Below the pieces are notes generated by a model, which searched no databases, was not told the DNA's origin, and saw only the letters and a list, made by a program, of their open reading frames with translations. Source: Tardibacter chloracetimidivorans (GTDB lineage: Bacteria > Pseudomonadota > Alphaproteobacteria > Sphingomonadales > Sphingomonadaceae). From it: a stretch of DNA of 64,000 bases. Shown piece after piece: positions 34,144-41,895 of the stretch (position 1 is its first letter; each line of letters starts with the position of its first letter). The stretch covers positions 1 through 64,000 of the forward strand of contig NZ_CP018222.1 of the NCBI RefSeq assembly GCF_001890385.1, written 5' to 3'. A program made the position numbers and the translations under genes.

Positions 34144-34306
34144 CGTCTCGCCAACCGCCCCGCAACATCCGCTGATAATATTCCTCGGCAGCACGATCTC
34201 CGCGCCGACGCTGCCTCGATCTGCCGAAAAAATACGACAAGGCGAAGAAGCCGATGATGCCGACAAGGATGGCATGGTCGGGATTCGCCGCAAAATATTC
34301 AGACAT
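34136..34306 (-). CDS. 56-residue single-pass membrane protein in the par operon
   Basis: The protein has a short N-terminus, one hydrophobic helix (HAILVGIIGFFALSYFFG) and a strongly basic tail (RSRQRRRGDRAAEEYYQRML). Its ATG overlaps the stop of the ribbon-helix-helix gene by one base (TGATG), and its stop lies inside the parA start region. Such coupling argues for a real product. It could tether partition or mobilisation proteins to the membrane; no family is recognised. Confidence 0.6.
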   Translation of the reverse strand: MSEYFAANPDHAILVGIIGFFALSYFFGRSRQRRRGDRAAEEYYQRMLRGGWRDDG

Positions 34307-34554
34307 CACCCGTCTCCTTGTCCCACGCCTTCTCCAGCCTGTCGCCCTCGCCTGTCGCGCAAATCGGAATCGGCGACCTCCAACCCATAGGTGGCCTTGA
34401 GCGCCGACAAAATGAGTGCGCGAAAGGTCATCCCGCCCTGATTCAGCGCGATCTGAGCAATCTCGTTGCGCAGCGCCTTTGTAACGCGAATCTGGACGAT
34501 CGCATCCTCGTCCATCGCGTCGACGCCGCTCGCGGCCGACTTTCGCTCGTTCAA
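34306..34554 (-). CDS. Ribbon-helix-helix-like small protein, first gene of the par operon
   Basis: An 82-residue protein. VQIRVTKALRNEIAQIALNQ followed by TFRALILSALKATYG is a ribbon-helix-helix-like arrangement. TTG at 34554 has AAGGACGG upstream; an ATG at 34515 would give 69 residues without such a site. RHH proteins next to parA often bind centromere or operator DNA, and a CTATGCAYATGCATAG site lies about 120 bases upstream. The C-terminus is a Gly/Arg/Gln tail. Confidence 0.65.
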   Translation of the reverse strand: MNERKSAASGVDAMDEDAIVQIRVTKALRNEIAQIALNQGGMTFRALILSALKATYGLEVADSDLRDRRGRQAGEGVGQGDG

Positions 34555-34677
34555 ACCGTCCGTCCTTGCTCCCGCGCCGAAGAGGAACGCGGATCGGGAC
34601 CATAAGCGAACGGATTAATGAACTCAATACTTCATACTATTTGTCGATGATCGCCCGCGGCGATCTGCACGGCGCGG

Positions 34678-34693
34678 CTATGCACATGCATAG
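34678..34693. repeat. CTATGCAYATGCATAG site 3
   Basis: CTATGCACATGCATAG inside a longer imperfect inverted repeat (34671-34700, GGCGCG to CGCGCC). It lies between the leftward par operon and the rightward DciA-like gene, in a position to control both. Confidence 0.65.
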
Positions 34694-34750
34694 TCGCGCC
34701 GTGCCGAAATGGCGACACGCCATTTCTCGACGGGCCGGGCGCGCCGTGGC

Positions 34751-35113
34751 ATGGTGGAAAACATGAAGGACAGCGAAGGATTCGGACGGCGCGGCGAACG
34801 CGGAGGGGAGGCGATGGCGATCGGCGACCTCCTGCGCACCGTTGCAGCGCCTGCCATGCGCCGCATGGGGTTCGGCCGCTCGGAATTGGTCGCACGCTGG
34901 CCGGAAATCGTCGGTCCAGCACTCGCGCAACATACGACCCCGATGACGCTGCGCTATCCTCCCGGCAGTCGCGCGCGCGGAGTTCTCGATATAGCGACCG
35001 ATCGTGCGCAAGCGGCCGCCGTGCGTGCGGAAATCCCCGAACTGATCGCCCGTATCAATGAACGGTTCGGATATCCGGCGGTCGCGCACGTCAAAATCTG
35101 CGTCCGCCGTTGA
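34751..35113 (+). CDS. DUF721 / DciA-like protein (helicase-loader homologue)
   Basis: A 120-residue basic protein of the DUF721 family. The KH-like core is clear: IGDLLRTVAAPAMRRMGFG, ELVARWPEIVGPALAQHT and VLDIATDRAQAAAVRAEIPE. DciA loads the DnaB replicative helicase in most bacteria, normally from a chromosomal gene near secA or mutY. Here it sits between partition genes and plasmid repeats, with palindromic sites on both sides. A mobile copy could recruit the host helicase during plasmid replication or transfer; that is inference. ATG 34751 was chosen. Confidence 0.75.
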   Translation: MVENMKDSEGFGRRGERGGEAMAIGDLLRTVAAPAMRRMGFGRSELVARWPEIVGPALAQHTTPMTLRYPPGSRARGVLDIATDRAQAAAVRAEIPELIARINERFGYPAVAHVKICVRR

Positions 35114-35130
35114 TCGAAACGGCTCGAGGG

Positions 35131-35162
35131 CCGCGCGACTATGCACATGCATAGTCGCGCGG
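35131..35162. repeat. CTATGCAYATGCATAG site 4 within a 32-base inverted repeat
   Basis: The core CTATGCACATGCATAG (35139-35154) is extended to perfect 15-base arms (CCGCGCGACTATGCA and its complement) around a two-base centre. It starts 18 bases after the DciA-like gene and could also act as a terminator hairpin, though no T-run follows. Confidence 0.6.
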
Positions 35163-35189
35163 CCGCAGAGTGGGGGAGGGGGTGCCGCC

Positions 35190-35248
35190 CCGGACCTCCG
35201 AAGCCCGAAGGCTCTCTACGGCGCTATCTGGGGAGCGCATTCGCCTTC
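35190..35248. repeat. 59-base dispersed repeat, copy 1 (copy 2 at 55772-55829)
   Basis: The sequence starting CGGACCTCCGAAGCCCGAAG recurs almost unchanged at 55772-55829. Both copies are non-coding and close to other repeats, so they mark duplicated backbone segments. Confidence 0.6.
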
Positions 35249-35292
35249 CAGCCTCAAGCCAGCTTACGAGGATCATGGGATCGGTAAGAAAT

Positions 35293-35321
35293 GGCCGATG
35301 GAGCTGTATGCTCCATCGGCC
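35293..35321. terminator. Strong hairpin, possible bidirectional terminator
   Basis: GGCCGATGGAGC (35293-35304), a 5-base loop and GCTCCATCGGCC (35310-35321) form a perfect 12-base stem. It lies between the DciA-like gene and the leftward methyltransferase gene, which converge here. There is no clear T-run, so termination is a guess. Confidence 0.4.
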
Positions 35322-35431
35322 CGCGCACATAACAGCTTTCGGATATATCGCCTTCATCCTCCGGCTGCTCGGCAAGGGAAACTATGGCCCGCCTCCGCAA
35401 TCGCAGGGCAAGCCTTGGCCTCCCAATCATA

Positions 35432-36874
35432 TCAATCCGGCTTCCTGATCGCCAGAATGACCGTGTTGATGTTGGTCCCCGCATGGGCGAACGATCCGGC
35501 GGGCAGGTCATGCCATTTCCGCCAGCCACAGGCGGGGCGGCAACGCGCCACGATATCATGCAAGGCCCGGTGCCGCTTGTCCTCCCGAAATTCGGCGCGG
35601 GCGCTCATCACGGCAACAAGGATGCCTCCCGGTTTCAGAAACTCGAAGGCATGGCGGACATGATCGCAATCGCGGCCCCTGTCGAAAGGCGGGTTCATGA
35701 TGATGCGATCATAGGAAGGCGAGGGGGGGAGGGTCAGGAAATCCGCCTGCCGCACGTCCTCAAAACCGTGCAGCACCCGTAATTCATGCGCCAATCCGGG
35801 CTGTATCTCGATGCAATCCACCAGCGCCCCGGCCTTGTGCGCCGCCTTGGCGAGCACGCCGGTCCCGGCGCTCGGTTCAAGCACGGTCAGTCCCTTGCCG
35901 ATCATCGCGCATTCCATCACGCGCCAAGCGACTTCATCGGAGGACATAAACGCCCCGAAGTCCTTGGCAGGCGTCAAATGAAACTCCGGTGCGTCAGGGG
36001 CCTCGGTGCTGTTGTAGCCGTCCCCGATCACCTCGCCATAATATTCGGCCAGCAACTTGTTCACCTCCTTAAGCAAGTCCTTGCGCTCGAACCACAGGTG
36101 CAGATTGCCGTTGCCGAAAACGCGCACGCGAAAATAATCGCCGTGAATGACGAACGGCGTATAATCGCGCCCGGAAATCACCTGCTCGGTTATGCTCATG
36201 CTTTCGGGGCAGGGGCCTAGCCCGTCCAGTTCGCGGAAAACCCGCTCCACGTCCCGCAACGTATCGCGCCGGTTATAGTCGCTCCACCACCGCCCGCTAT
36301 CGCTTAGCGCGCGCTCGATGATGAGACGGCTCCCGATCTTGAAACCCTCATGCGAGCGGAAACGCCGGTCCAGCGCCGCAAAGGTGTTGGCGATTCCGCG
36401 CAGGTAGATATCGCGCCGGTTTTCCCAGATATGACCGAATGTCGCCGCGCAATTCTCGGTCGTGAAGGTGGGTGGCACCCCCTCAAGGCCGGAATAAAAT
36501 TCCTCGCGCGCCTGCCGGTCAAGAAGCTGGTCGAAACCCAGCGTTTCCAGCAGATGCCGCCAGCAGCGCCGATCAACCGCCGCCGTCATCTTCGCGGCGA
36601 AATGGTCGCGCGCGCTCGTCTTGATCGTGCTGTGCGTTTCCCGGTCGTATGCTTCATGGTCGGTTTTTGCGAGGAAAGCGCGCGTCAGGCCGGTATCGTT
36701 GTAGCGGTCGCCTGACGGCGCGGTTAGCGAGAGCGCCCCGCCAATGCTCAACCCGGCGGCCTCGTCGCTCAGGCGGTGGAAGCTGTCGAAGGCGTCCAGC
36801 CAACGCGCGATGGCCAAATCCCGGCCTCCGGTGATCTCGTCGATCTGGACACGGTTCATCAATTCAAAAGACAT
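35432..36874 (-). CDS. DUF4942 protein with N6-adenine methyltransferase domain (orphan)
   Basis: A 480-residue protein. The N-terminal 290 residues match the DUF4942 type (helical, with CPESMSITEQVISGRDYTPF and a catalytic-free middle). The C-terminal Rossmann domain has SAM motif I LEPSAGTG (332-339) and the amino-methyltransferase motif NPPF (394-397). No restriction endonuclease gene is next to it, so it is an orphan enzyme. On conjugative elements such enzymes often mask incoming DNA from host restriction; that role is inferred. Confidence 0.82.
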   Translation of the reverse strand: MSFELMNRVQIDEITGGRDLAIARWLDAFDSFHRLSDEAAGLSIGGALSLTAPSGDRYNDTGLTRAFLAKTDHEAYDRETHSTIKTSARDHFAAKMTAAVDRRCWRHLLETLGFDQLLDRQAREEFYSGLEGVPPTFTTENCAATFGHIWENRRDIYLRGIANTFAALDRRFRSHEGFKIGSRLIIERALSDSGRWWSDYNRRDTLRDVERVFRELDGLGPCPESMSITEQVISGRDYTPFVIHGDYFRVRVFGNGNLHLWFERKDLLKEVNKLLAEYYGEVIGDGYNSTEAPDAPEFHLTPAKDFGAFMSSDEVAWRVMECAMIGKGLTVLEPSAGTGVLAKAAHKAGALVDCIEIQPGLAHELRVLHGFEDVRQADFLTLPPSPSYDRIIMNPPFDRGRDCDHVRHAFEFLKPGGILVAVMSARAEFREDKRHRALHDIVARCRPACGWRKWHDLPAGSFAHAGTNINTVILAIRKPD

Positions 36875-36935
36875 GGCGATTCCTCGCAAATAGGGGAAGC
36901 GGGGGCGGACGGCGCCGCCCCCGGCGCGTGGCCGA

Positions 36936-37328
36936 TCAGTATTCGTCGGCGCGCAGGATGGTCAGGACGCGACAGGTGACGGCGGGGTCTGCCGGGTCGG
37001 GCGATCCCCATTCCGTCTGGCGGTCGTAATAATCGATCTTCCAATAGCAGCGGGTTCCCAGCCACTCGAAATCGCCGAAATCGCGTTCGCCGTGCGGGTT
37101 GTTGTCCTCGCTGAAAGCCGAGTAGTTGGCGACGATGGCCATAAGCTCGATCTGCCGCGCAATGGCGGTCGCGGAGTCGCTATCGACCAGCGCAAGAATG
37201 CCTTGCGTCATCACCACGATATTGGGCGCGGGACTGTCCAGCTTCGCGCGCATCTGATCGTTGAGCACCGCAACACGCTCACGATAGGCCGCAAGCTGTT
37301 CGGGAGTCATTTCTGCAAAGTTTTTCAT
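36936..37328 (-). CDS. DUF3768 family protein
   Basis: A 130-residue plasmid-type protein. The signature is clear: VVMTQGILALVDS, NPHGERDFGDFEW, YWKIDYYDRQTEWGSPDPAD and RVLTILRADEY at the C-terminus. Function is unknown. The gene begins immediately after leader repeat copy A and has an AAGAAGGGAA ribosome-binding site that belongs to the repeat. Confidence 0.85.
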   Translation of the reverse strand: MKNFAEMTPEQLAAYRERVAVLNDQMRAKLDSPAPNIVVMTQGILALVDSDSATAIARQIELMAIVANYSAFSEDNNPHGERDFGDFEWLGTRCYWKIDYYDRQTEWGSPDPADPAVTCRVLTILRADEY

Positions 37329-37335
37329 CTGCTTA

Positions 37336-37574
37336 TTCCCTTCTTAAGATGGAGCCGAAGGCGATGGCTGCCATCGACTTCTGCCTGAGCGGCGAGCCGG
37401 GTCGGGGAATGGCGCAATGAGGGCTGATTGCGGGGGAGGGGGATCACCCGCCCTGCACAAGCGCAGCGCGGAAGGGTGGGGACACCCCCGCGATCACCAA
37501 GCGAGGGAGCCTGCGACCGAGACGGCTTGGCCCTTGCGCCAGGGGGCAGGAACAGGCCCCGGAATCCCTACAAA
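37336..37574 (-). promoter_or_regulatory. Leader repeat copy A, upstream of the DUF3768 gene
   Basis: About 240 bases nearly identical to copies at 41414, 43084 and 55111. It begins with the ribosome-binding site (TTCCCTTCTT read as AAGAAGGGAA on the minus strand). Hairpins include GAAGGCGATGGC/GCCATCGACTTC, and a long outer stem TGATTGCGGGGG/CCCCCGCGATCA enclosing CCCGCCCT/AGGGTGGG. It ends earlier than the other copies. It lies 5' of a leftward gene in the same orientation as the other three, so a shared leader or promoter is likely. Confidence 0.6.
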
Positions 37575-37801
37575 TGCGCGGTGGCATGCCGCCTCACTAT
37601 CGAGACAGGGAAAGCGAACGTGCCCGCCTGCGGGCGCCACAGGACAGGGCAAGCCCTGTCTCTCCGCGCCGCGACATGACGGGCGCGGACTTTACGCAGG
37701 CGTCCGGCAAGGCCGGTCATCATTGTCGGTGCTGGAGGTCTGCGCCGCGCTGGGGCAACGAAGATGGACGGCAGGGCGGAAGATTTGATAGTCAGATTGG
37801 C

Positions 37802-38140
37802 ATGGCCCAGATGGACCGCCTTTTCCCGCGCTGGACGTCCTCATGGGGCGCACTTGCCCGCTCCAATGCCCATGTGCGGTCGCAATGCCGTCTCTGCGGC
37901 ATCCAGCAGCGTATAGATGCCTCGGTGCAGGCGCTTCGTTTTGGGGCGACCGCATCCCCCTTTGACCAGCTCGACAGGTGCAGCGTGGTCGGCTGTCATG
38001 GCAGCGTCTATTTCTTGGCCGCGCGTTCCTATGGGCGGCAATGGCTGACGCTGCTTTCTGGCGAAGATCGGCTATCCGGCGCGGCTCCCGCTGCCAATGC
38101 GCTAACGCTGGACCTTGTGCGAACTGGCCCGTCCGCCTGA
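37802..38140 (+). CDS. Uncharacterised protein with cysteine pairs, possible zinc ribbon
   Basis: A 112-residue protein beginning MAQMDRLFPRWTSSW. Four cysteines occur as CRLCG and, 30 residues on, CSVVGCHG, spaced like a zinc ribbon, followed by VYFLAARSYGR. The pattern is that of a conserved hypothetical of alphaproteobacterial plasmids. It lies on the plus strand, opposite to most neighbours. The frame extends upstream to 37574, but that part overlaps repeat-derived sequence. Confidence 0.6.
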   Translation: MAQMDRLFPRWTSSWGALARSNAHVRSQCRLCGIQQRIDASVQALRFGATASPFDQLDRCSVVGCHGSVYFLAARSYGRQWLTLLSGEDRLSGAAPAANALTLDLVRTGPSA

Positions 38141-38281
38141 TCGCAGCCACATCCCTGCCAGCGCCGGTAGCCGAAGAACGCCGTATCAAGCGCCGAACAG
38201 GTTCGATCGTCAAAATGCCGGGCCTGTCGCCTGCGGCGGGCGCGGCATTTTTTTAACCTCGACCAAGCGGCGGGCATCGCG

Positions 38282-38402
38282 CCGGCGAGCTGGGCGACGT
38301 GGAGCGGAGGGCAGGGGGGCGTTGCGGGGGGACATGTCCCCCCGCAGAGGGGGTAGGGCGAGACGCGGCACGCGGCTCGAACTCAGGGGGAGACTTCCCC
38401 CC
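38282..38402. repeat. 120-base dispersed repeat with a 22-base GC palindrome, copy 1
   Basis: Nearly identical to 55640-55756. The core GCGGGGGGACATGTCCCCCCGC (38324-38345) is a perfect palindrome; copy 2 has GC for the central AT, so self-complementarity is kept. The region 38141-38541 shows no gene. Confidence 0.65.
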
Positions 38403-38541
38403 GTTATTCCGCTCTAAACTTAGAAAACCACTATCCGGCCTATAGCGTGGGAGAACGCATAGGAAGCTGTCCTTGCAGCTTATGGAGACATGGGCTGGCA
38501 AGTGTGTTACAACGTGCACGACACACGGAAAGGAGGCCCCA

Positions 38542-38802
38542 ATGGGTGCCAGCACAACGATGACGATCCGCGTCACGCCCGATCTCAAGGAGAAGCTGGG
38601 CCGACTGGCGCACAATACGCGCCGCACGCGGTCCTATCTCGCGGCCGAAGCCGTCGAATCCTATGTAAACCGCGAACTGCGTATCATCGAAGGTATTCAG
38701 CGCGGGCTTGCCGACATGGAGGCAGGCCGGGTTACGCCGCATAAGGAAGCGATGGACCGGATTGATGCCGCGATAGAAGCCGCCAGCAACAACGCCGCAT
38801 GA
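38542..38802 (+). CDS. Ribbon-helix-helix antitoxin (CopG/ParD-like)
   Basis: An 86-residue protein. TTMTIRVTPDLKEKLGRLAH then RTRSYLAAEAVESYVNREL is a typical ribbon-helix-helix, and the acidic/Ala tail is the toxin-wrapping part. A consensus AAGGAGG lies a few bases before the ATG at 38542. It overlaps the toxin gene by 4 bases. Repressor of its own operon and neutraliser of the ParE-like toxin are the expected roles. Confidence 0.88.
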   Translation: MGASTTMTIRVTPDLKEKLGRLAHNTRRTRSYLAAEAVESYVNRELRIIEGIQRGLADMEAGRVTPHKEAMDRIDAAIEAASNNAA

Positions 38803-39098
38803 GGCATGTGCAATGGTCAGACGACGCGCTGGATGATCTGGAATGGCAAGCCGTCGCCATCGCGAAGGACAACCCCGACGCTGCGCGTCGGGTCGCGAGG
38901 CGGATTCGAGCGACAGGCGACAATCTTGCCGATTTCGCAACAGGACACCCCGGACGGGTCAGCGGCACATATGAAAAGTCGGTCGCCGGGCTCCCCTACA
39001 TCATCGCTTATGCGCTGAGCGAGGATGAAAGCGTGGTGACGATCCTCCACGTCATCCACACATCGCGGAATTGGCCGGAGGAAGAATGGCCGCAATAG
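38799..39098 (+). CDS. RelE/ParE-family toxin
   Basis: A 99-residue toxin. QWSDDALDDLEWQAVAIAKD, NLADFATGHPGRVSGTYEKS and AGLPYIIAYAL with VVTILHVIHTSRNWP are ParE-family features. ParE toxins poison gyrase; RelE relatives cut mRNA, and the sequence alone favours ParE. It follows its antitoxin with an ATGA overlap. Confidence 0.88.
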   Translation: MRHVQWSDDALDDLEWQAVAIAKDNPDAARRVARRIRATGDNLADFATGHPGRVSGTYEKSVAGLPYIIAYALSEDESVVTILHVIHTSRNWPEEEWPQ

Positions 39099-39128
39099 AG
39101 CGGTGAATCGGATGAACGAACCCCAATA

Positions 39129-39212
39129 GCGCCCGCGCGGCCCCAGGGCCGCGCCCGCCGCACCGCTTTGGCGGTGAGGAGCGCCCCCGCCAAGGTGGGG
39201 GCGCTGGCGCGT
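39129..39212. repeat. GC-rich double-hairpin repeat, copy 1 (copy 2 at 60831-60915)
   Basis: Two stems follow each other: GCGCGGCCCC/GGGCCGCGC and GCGCCCCCGCC/GGTGGGGGCGC. The same arrangement with changed but still paired bases is at 60831-60915. Both lie between genes and may terminate transcription or be mobile hairpin elements. Confidence 0.5.
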
Positions 39213-39217
39213 CGCCC

Positions 39218-39541
39218 TTACGCCTCGGCCGTCTCCACATCGGCCCGCCGCCATAACCGGATGAGTTTCACGATCTCCGCCCTGCGGCCAAAGGCATCGG
39301 CATAGGTCGCGACGCCCTGCTGACCGAGAAACGCGAACAGGGTCGTCATGTCCGCCGCGATCGCGCGGTCCACGCTGAATAGGTCGGCTATATCGAAACC
39401 ACCCCAATCCGACGCGTTCCACCATGCCAGCAGGAAATTCGCGGTGATGCGTGACTGTCCCGTGTCTGACAAAGCCACGGTCAACAGGCGATCAAGCGCC
39501 GCCTGCGCTTCGGAATGAGGGATATTGCCGGTTTCGTTCAT
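39218..39541 (-). CDS. DUF7673-like protein
   Basis: A 107-residue protein; TANFLLAWWNASDWGGFDIA and DLFSVDRAIAADMTTLFAFL match the small plasmid proteins grouped as DUF7673. No function is known. The ATG at 39541 has a better fit than an upstream one at 39565. Confidence 0.65.
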   Translation of the reverse strand: MNETGNIPHSEAQAALDRLLTVALSDTGQSRITANFLLAWWNASDWGGFDIADLFSVDRAIAADMTTLFAFLGQQGVATYADAFGRRAEIVKLIRLWRRADVETAEA

Positions 39542-39613
39542 CTCGCACCTCTTGGCCTGCATCATGGCGCATCGCGATCAGAAGGCAAAGGCTCCCTGAA
39601 ACGCATTGGATGC

Positions 39614-40405
39614 CTAGAAGGCGAAAGCAGCCTGTCCGCTGCTTTCGGTGAAGCTGACGCTATCACCCGCCGCATAGCGGTCACGGCCTAGCTGGGACCA
39701 TTGGAGGTAGCCGGAACGGTCGCGACTGAACCATCCGTCCTCGACGCCGATGATGAAGCCCCATGCCAAATCCTCGGCACAGTCGGGGCCGGAATTGATC
39801 GGCCAATGCTCGCTGCCATTGTCCTGTCGGCAAATCGTGGGCTGCCTGAATGCACGAGTGATCGCGCTCCGGTCGGCGGGTTCGGTCGCGCCCATTTCGC
39901 GCATGATCGCTCGCGCCTCCGCCGTGTTGATAAGACCGGCGGCCTTCTTGTCCTCATGGTCGGAATAGCGGCACCCGTAGGCGACGGCCCGCATGATGCA
40001 GCCGGGTTCGGTGAAATCCTGCGTTTCGAGCAATTCGCGCCATTTGCCTGCGCTGATAAGGTCGACGGCGTGCCACCAGCGCGCCGTGGGAGCGGTAGTA
40101 TAACCGAAGCGGTTGGGAGCGCCGTTGCGGTCGATCTCGAAGCCCAGCGCCGCTTCTACGCGCCGCACATAGGGATGTTCGGCCAGCAGGGGATGGCGAA
40201 GCCCGATCCTGCGAGGCTGGTCGCCATCGGGCGGGCAAACCTCGATAGGGAAGCGGAACATGCGCGAGGGCAGATTCCAAGGCGCGGCAAGCGCGAAGTC
40301 ACGGGGCACGTCGAACGAACGGTTTATGTCCAGAATGGCGTGGTTCGGCGCAAAGCCCGCCGCGACGATCTGTTCGCCCAGCTCGTCTTTGATTGCTTCG
40401 GTCAT
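39614..40405 (-). CDS. Uncharacterised plasmid protein
   Basis: A 263-residue, soluble, evenly charged protein. It contains repeated aromatic-rich segments (TARWWHAVDLISAGKWREL, ACRYSDHEDKK-like) but no recognised motif. It starts by an ATGA overlap with the gene upstream (40402-40683), in a leftward operon that extends from leader repeat B. Function unknown. Confidence 0.6.
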   Translation of the reverse strand: MTEAIKDELGEQIVAAGFAPNHAILDINRSFDVPRDFALAAPWNLPSRMFRFPIEVCPPDGDQPRRIGLRHPLLAEHPYVRRVEAALGFEIDRNGAPNRFGYTTAPTARWWHAVDLISAGKWRELLETQDFTEPGCIMRAVAYGCRYSDHEDKKAAGLINTAEARAIMREMGATEPADRSAITRAFRQPTICRQDNGSEHWPINSGPDCAEDLAWGFIIGVEDGWFSRDRSGYLQWSQLGRDRYAAGDSVSFTESSGQAAFAF

Positions 40406-40683
40406 CGCCCCGCCTCCTTGCTGGTCACACGGTCCAGAAGGCGCACCATCTGCGCGGAAAGCGATTTGGCGGTGCCAAGGACATTGGCCCTGTCGTTCGT
40501 ATAGTAGGCCACACTAGGCCACCCGCTCGGCGTGATCCGGTGCCAGTCGGCACTATGCTGACGCTGATCGGCAAGAGCGATAGACGCGAGGCGGTATGTG
40601 ATCCGATATTCTCCGTCCGCCTTGGTGATCGCCATATGCGGCAAGGCGCGGATCGCGGCAAAAAGCTCCTGATCGTTGGTCAT
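40402..40683 (-). CDS. Uncharacterised small protein
   Basis: A 93-residue protein (MTNDQELFAAIRALPHMAIT, then GEYRITYRL and VAYYTNDRANVLGTA). Beta-rich, no recognised family. It overlaps both neighbours by 4 bases, which supports translation as part of the leftward operon. Confidence 0.6.
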   Translation of the reverse strand: MTNDQELFAAIRALPHMAITKADGEYRITYRLASIALADQRQHSADWHRITPSGWPSVAYYTNDRANVLGTAKSLSAQMVRLLDRVTSKEAGR

Positions 40684-40880
40684 GGCGCGTCCTCCATCCC
40701 CGTCTCGAAGGTGCGCCGCTCGGCCATATAGTCGCCGCTCCGCTCGCAATCCTCGCAAGTCTCGTGATCGTGAACCGATACAAGGGTCCACTCCTGCGCC
40801 TCGGCGTCCCATGCGGCCGCTGCGTCCTTAAGAATGCTGGCGCTCCCGCAGTGAGGGCAACGCATTTCGATGTTTTCCAT
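40680..40880 (-). CDS. Small zinc-ribbon-like protein
   Basis: A 66-residue protein with two cysteine pairs, CPHCG near residue 8 and CEDCE about 40 residues later, a zinc-ribbon arrangement. The start MENIEMRCPHCG follows an AACGAGC; the stop overlaps the next gene by 4 bases. It may be a small nucleic-acid-binding protein; no family assigned. Confidence 0.6.
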   Translation of the reverse strand: MENIEMRCPHCGSASILKDAAAAWDAEAQEWTLVSVHDHETCEDCERSGDYMAERRTFETGMEDAP

Positions 40881-40902
40881 GATGCTCGTTCCTGTCAGGA
40901 AG

Positions 40903-41145
40903 TCAGAAGATGCCGTGGTCGCCGCGCCAGATGGATGCCATCTCGCAGCCAAGCTCATGCGCGCACATGGCAAGATCGAGGTCGAAATCCTCAACCTGCT
41001 CGCGGTCGGCGCTTGTCATGGCCCGCCAGTCGATCCGCGCCAGAAAATCGTCGCGTCGCGCGCAAAAGCGCTCCAGTTCGGCAAGTTCCCGCGTGATCCG
41101 TTCCCGGTGCTGTTCGCGGGTTTCAACGAGGGTCGGCATGGTCAC
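40903..41145 (-). CDS. Uncharacterised 80-residue protein
   Basis: An acidic, helical protein (VETREQHRERITRELAELER, DFDLDLAMCAHELGCEMASI). It begins with GTG at 41145 in a GTGA overlap with the upstream stop; an ATG follows two codons later. Function unknown. Confidence 0.55.
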   Translation of the reverse strand: MTMPTLVETREQHRERITRELAELERFCARRDDFLARIDWRAMTSADREQVEDFDLDLAMCAHELGCEMASIWRGDHGIF

Positions 41146-41408
41146 GCCCCCCCTGCGGGAAAGCTGTCACCATCCTCATAGCGACGCGCTATAGCGTCCA
41201 GCTTGCCGGACATCTCCTTGAGCGTCCGCGCGGTTACATAGGTGAAACAGCCACCCGCCGCTTTGGCCAGCGGCTCATGATAGTAGGTTTCCCAGCCTCG
41301 CCCGCCCCGCCTGATCCGCATAAGATAGGAGGTTTTCCCGGCCATCGTGTAACCGACATATTCACCGGCCTTGAAGCCGCTGGATTCGATATTGGCGTGG
41401 TTCAACAT
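41142..41408 (-). CDS. Uncharacterised protein, first gene after leader repeat B
   Basis: An 88-residue protein (MLNHANIESSGFKAGEYVGY then SYLMRIRRGGRGWETYYHEP, FTYVTARTLKEMSGKLDAIA). The beta-rich N-terminus suggests a small barrel. It starts six bases after leader repeat copy B, whose AAGAAGGGAA is its ribosome-binding site. A longer frame extends into the repeat but is probably not translated. Confidence 0.6.
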   Translation of the reverse strand: MLNHANIESSGFKAGEYVGYTMAGKTSYLMRIRRGGRGWETYYHEPLAKAAGGCFTYVTARTLKEMSGKLDAIARRYEDGDSFPAGGA

Positions 41409-41413
41409 TCCAG

Positions 41414-41709
41414 TTCCCTTCTTAAGATGGAGCCGAAGGCGATGGCTGCCATCGACTTCTGCCTGAGCGGCGAGCCGGGTCGGGGAATGGCGCAATGAGG
41501 GCTGATCGCGGGGGAGGGGGATCACCCGCCCTGCACAAGCGCAGCGCGGAAGGGCGGGGACACCCCCACGATCACCAAGCGAGGGAGCCTGCGACCGAGA
41601 CGGCTTGGCCCTTGCGCCAGGGGGCAGGAACAGGCCCCGGAATCCCTGCAAACAGCGCGGCCGATCTATCGGCGGCCATTGCGATCATTGGCGGCGTCGC
41701 CGGCGAATG
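41414..41709 (-). promoter_or_regulatory. Leader repeat copy B
   Basis: About 295 bases matching copies C and D to the end (GCCGGCGAATGA). In this copy the outer stem reads TGATCGCGGGGG/CCCCCACGATCA, with one change that improves and one that weakens pairing relative to the other copies; the inner stem CCCGCCCT/AGGGCGGG is perfect. A small hairpin GCCGATCTATCGGC is near the far end. It is directly 5' of a five-gene leftward operon. Confidence 0.6.
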
Positions 41710-41756
41710 ACCGCCGCCCCACGAAACGAGACCGATCCATGCGGGGAAATGCCGGG

Positions 41757-41890
41757 GTGAGGGGGGCAGTGACAATCTGCCAGGGTGGTGCGGGCGCAGC
41801 GCAGCGAGCCTCGGCCGGGCTGATTGTCATTGTGGGGGAGAGGGGCGCGCGGCCCCTCTCCCCGGCGCACAAGAATCTCGCCGCCCTGGG
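41757..41890. repeat. Second dispersed repeat following leader copy B (partner at 55449-55600)
   Basis: The stretch from GGGGGCAGTGACAATCTGCC through GGTGGTGCGGGCGCAGCGCA to the CGCCGCCCTGGGCGGCGTCA hairpin recurs after leader copy D. So copies B and D belong to a longer duplicated unit. Confidence 0.55.
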
Positions 41891-41895
41891 CGGCG

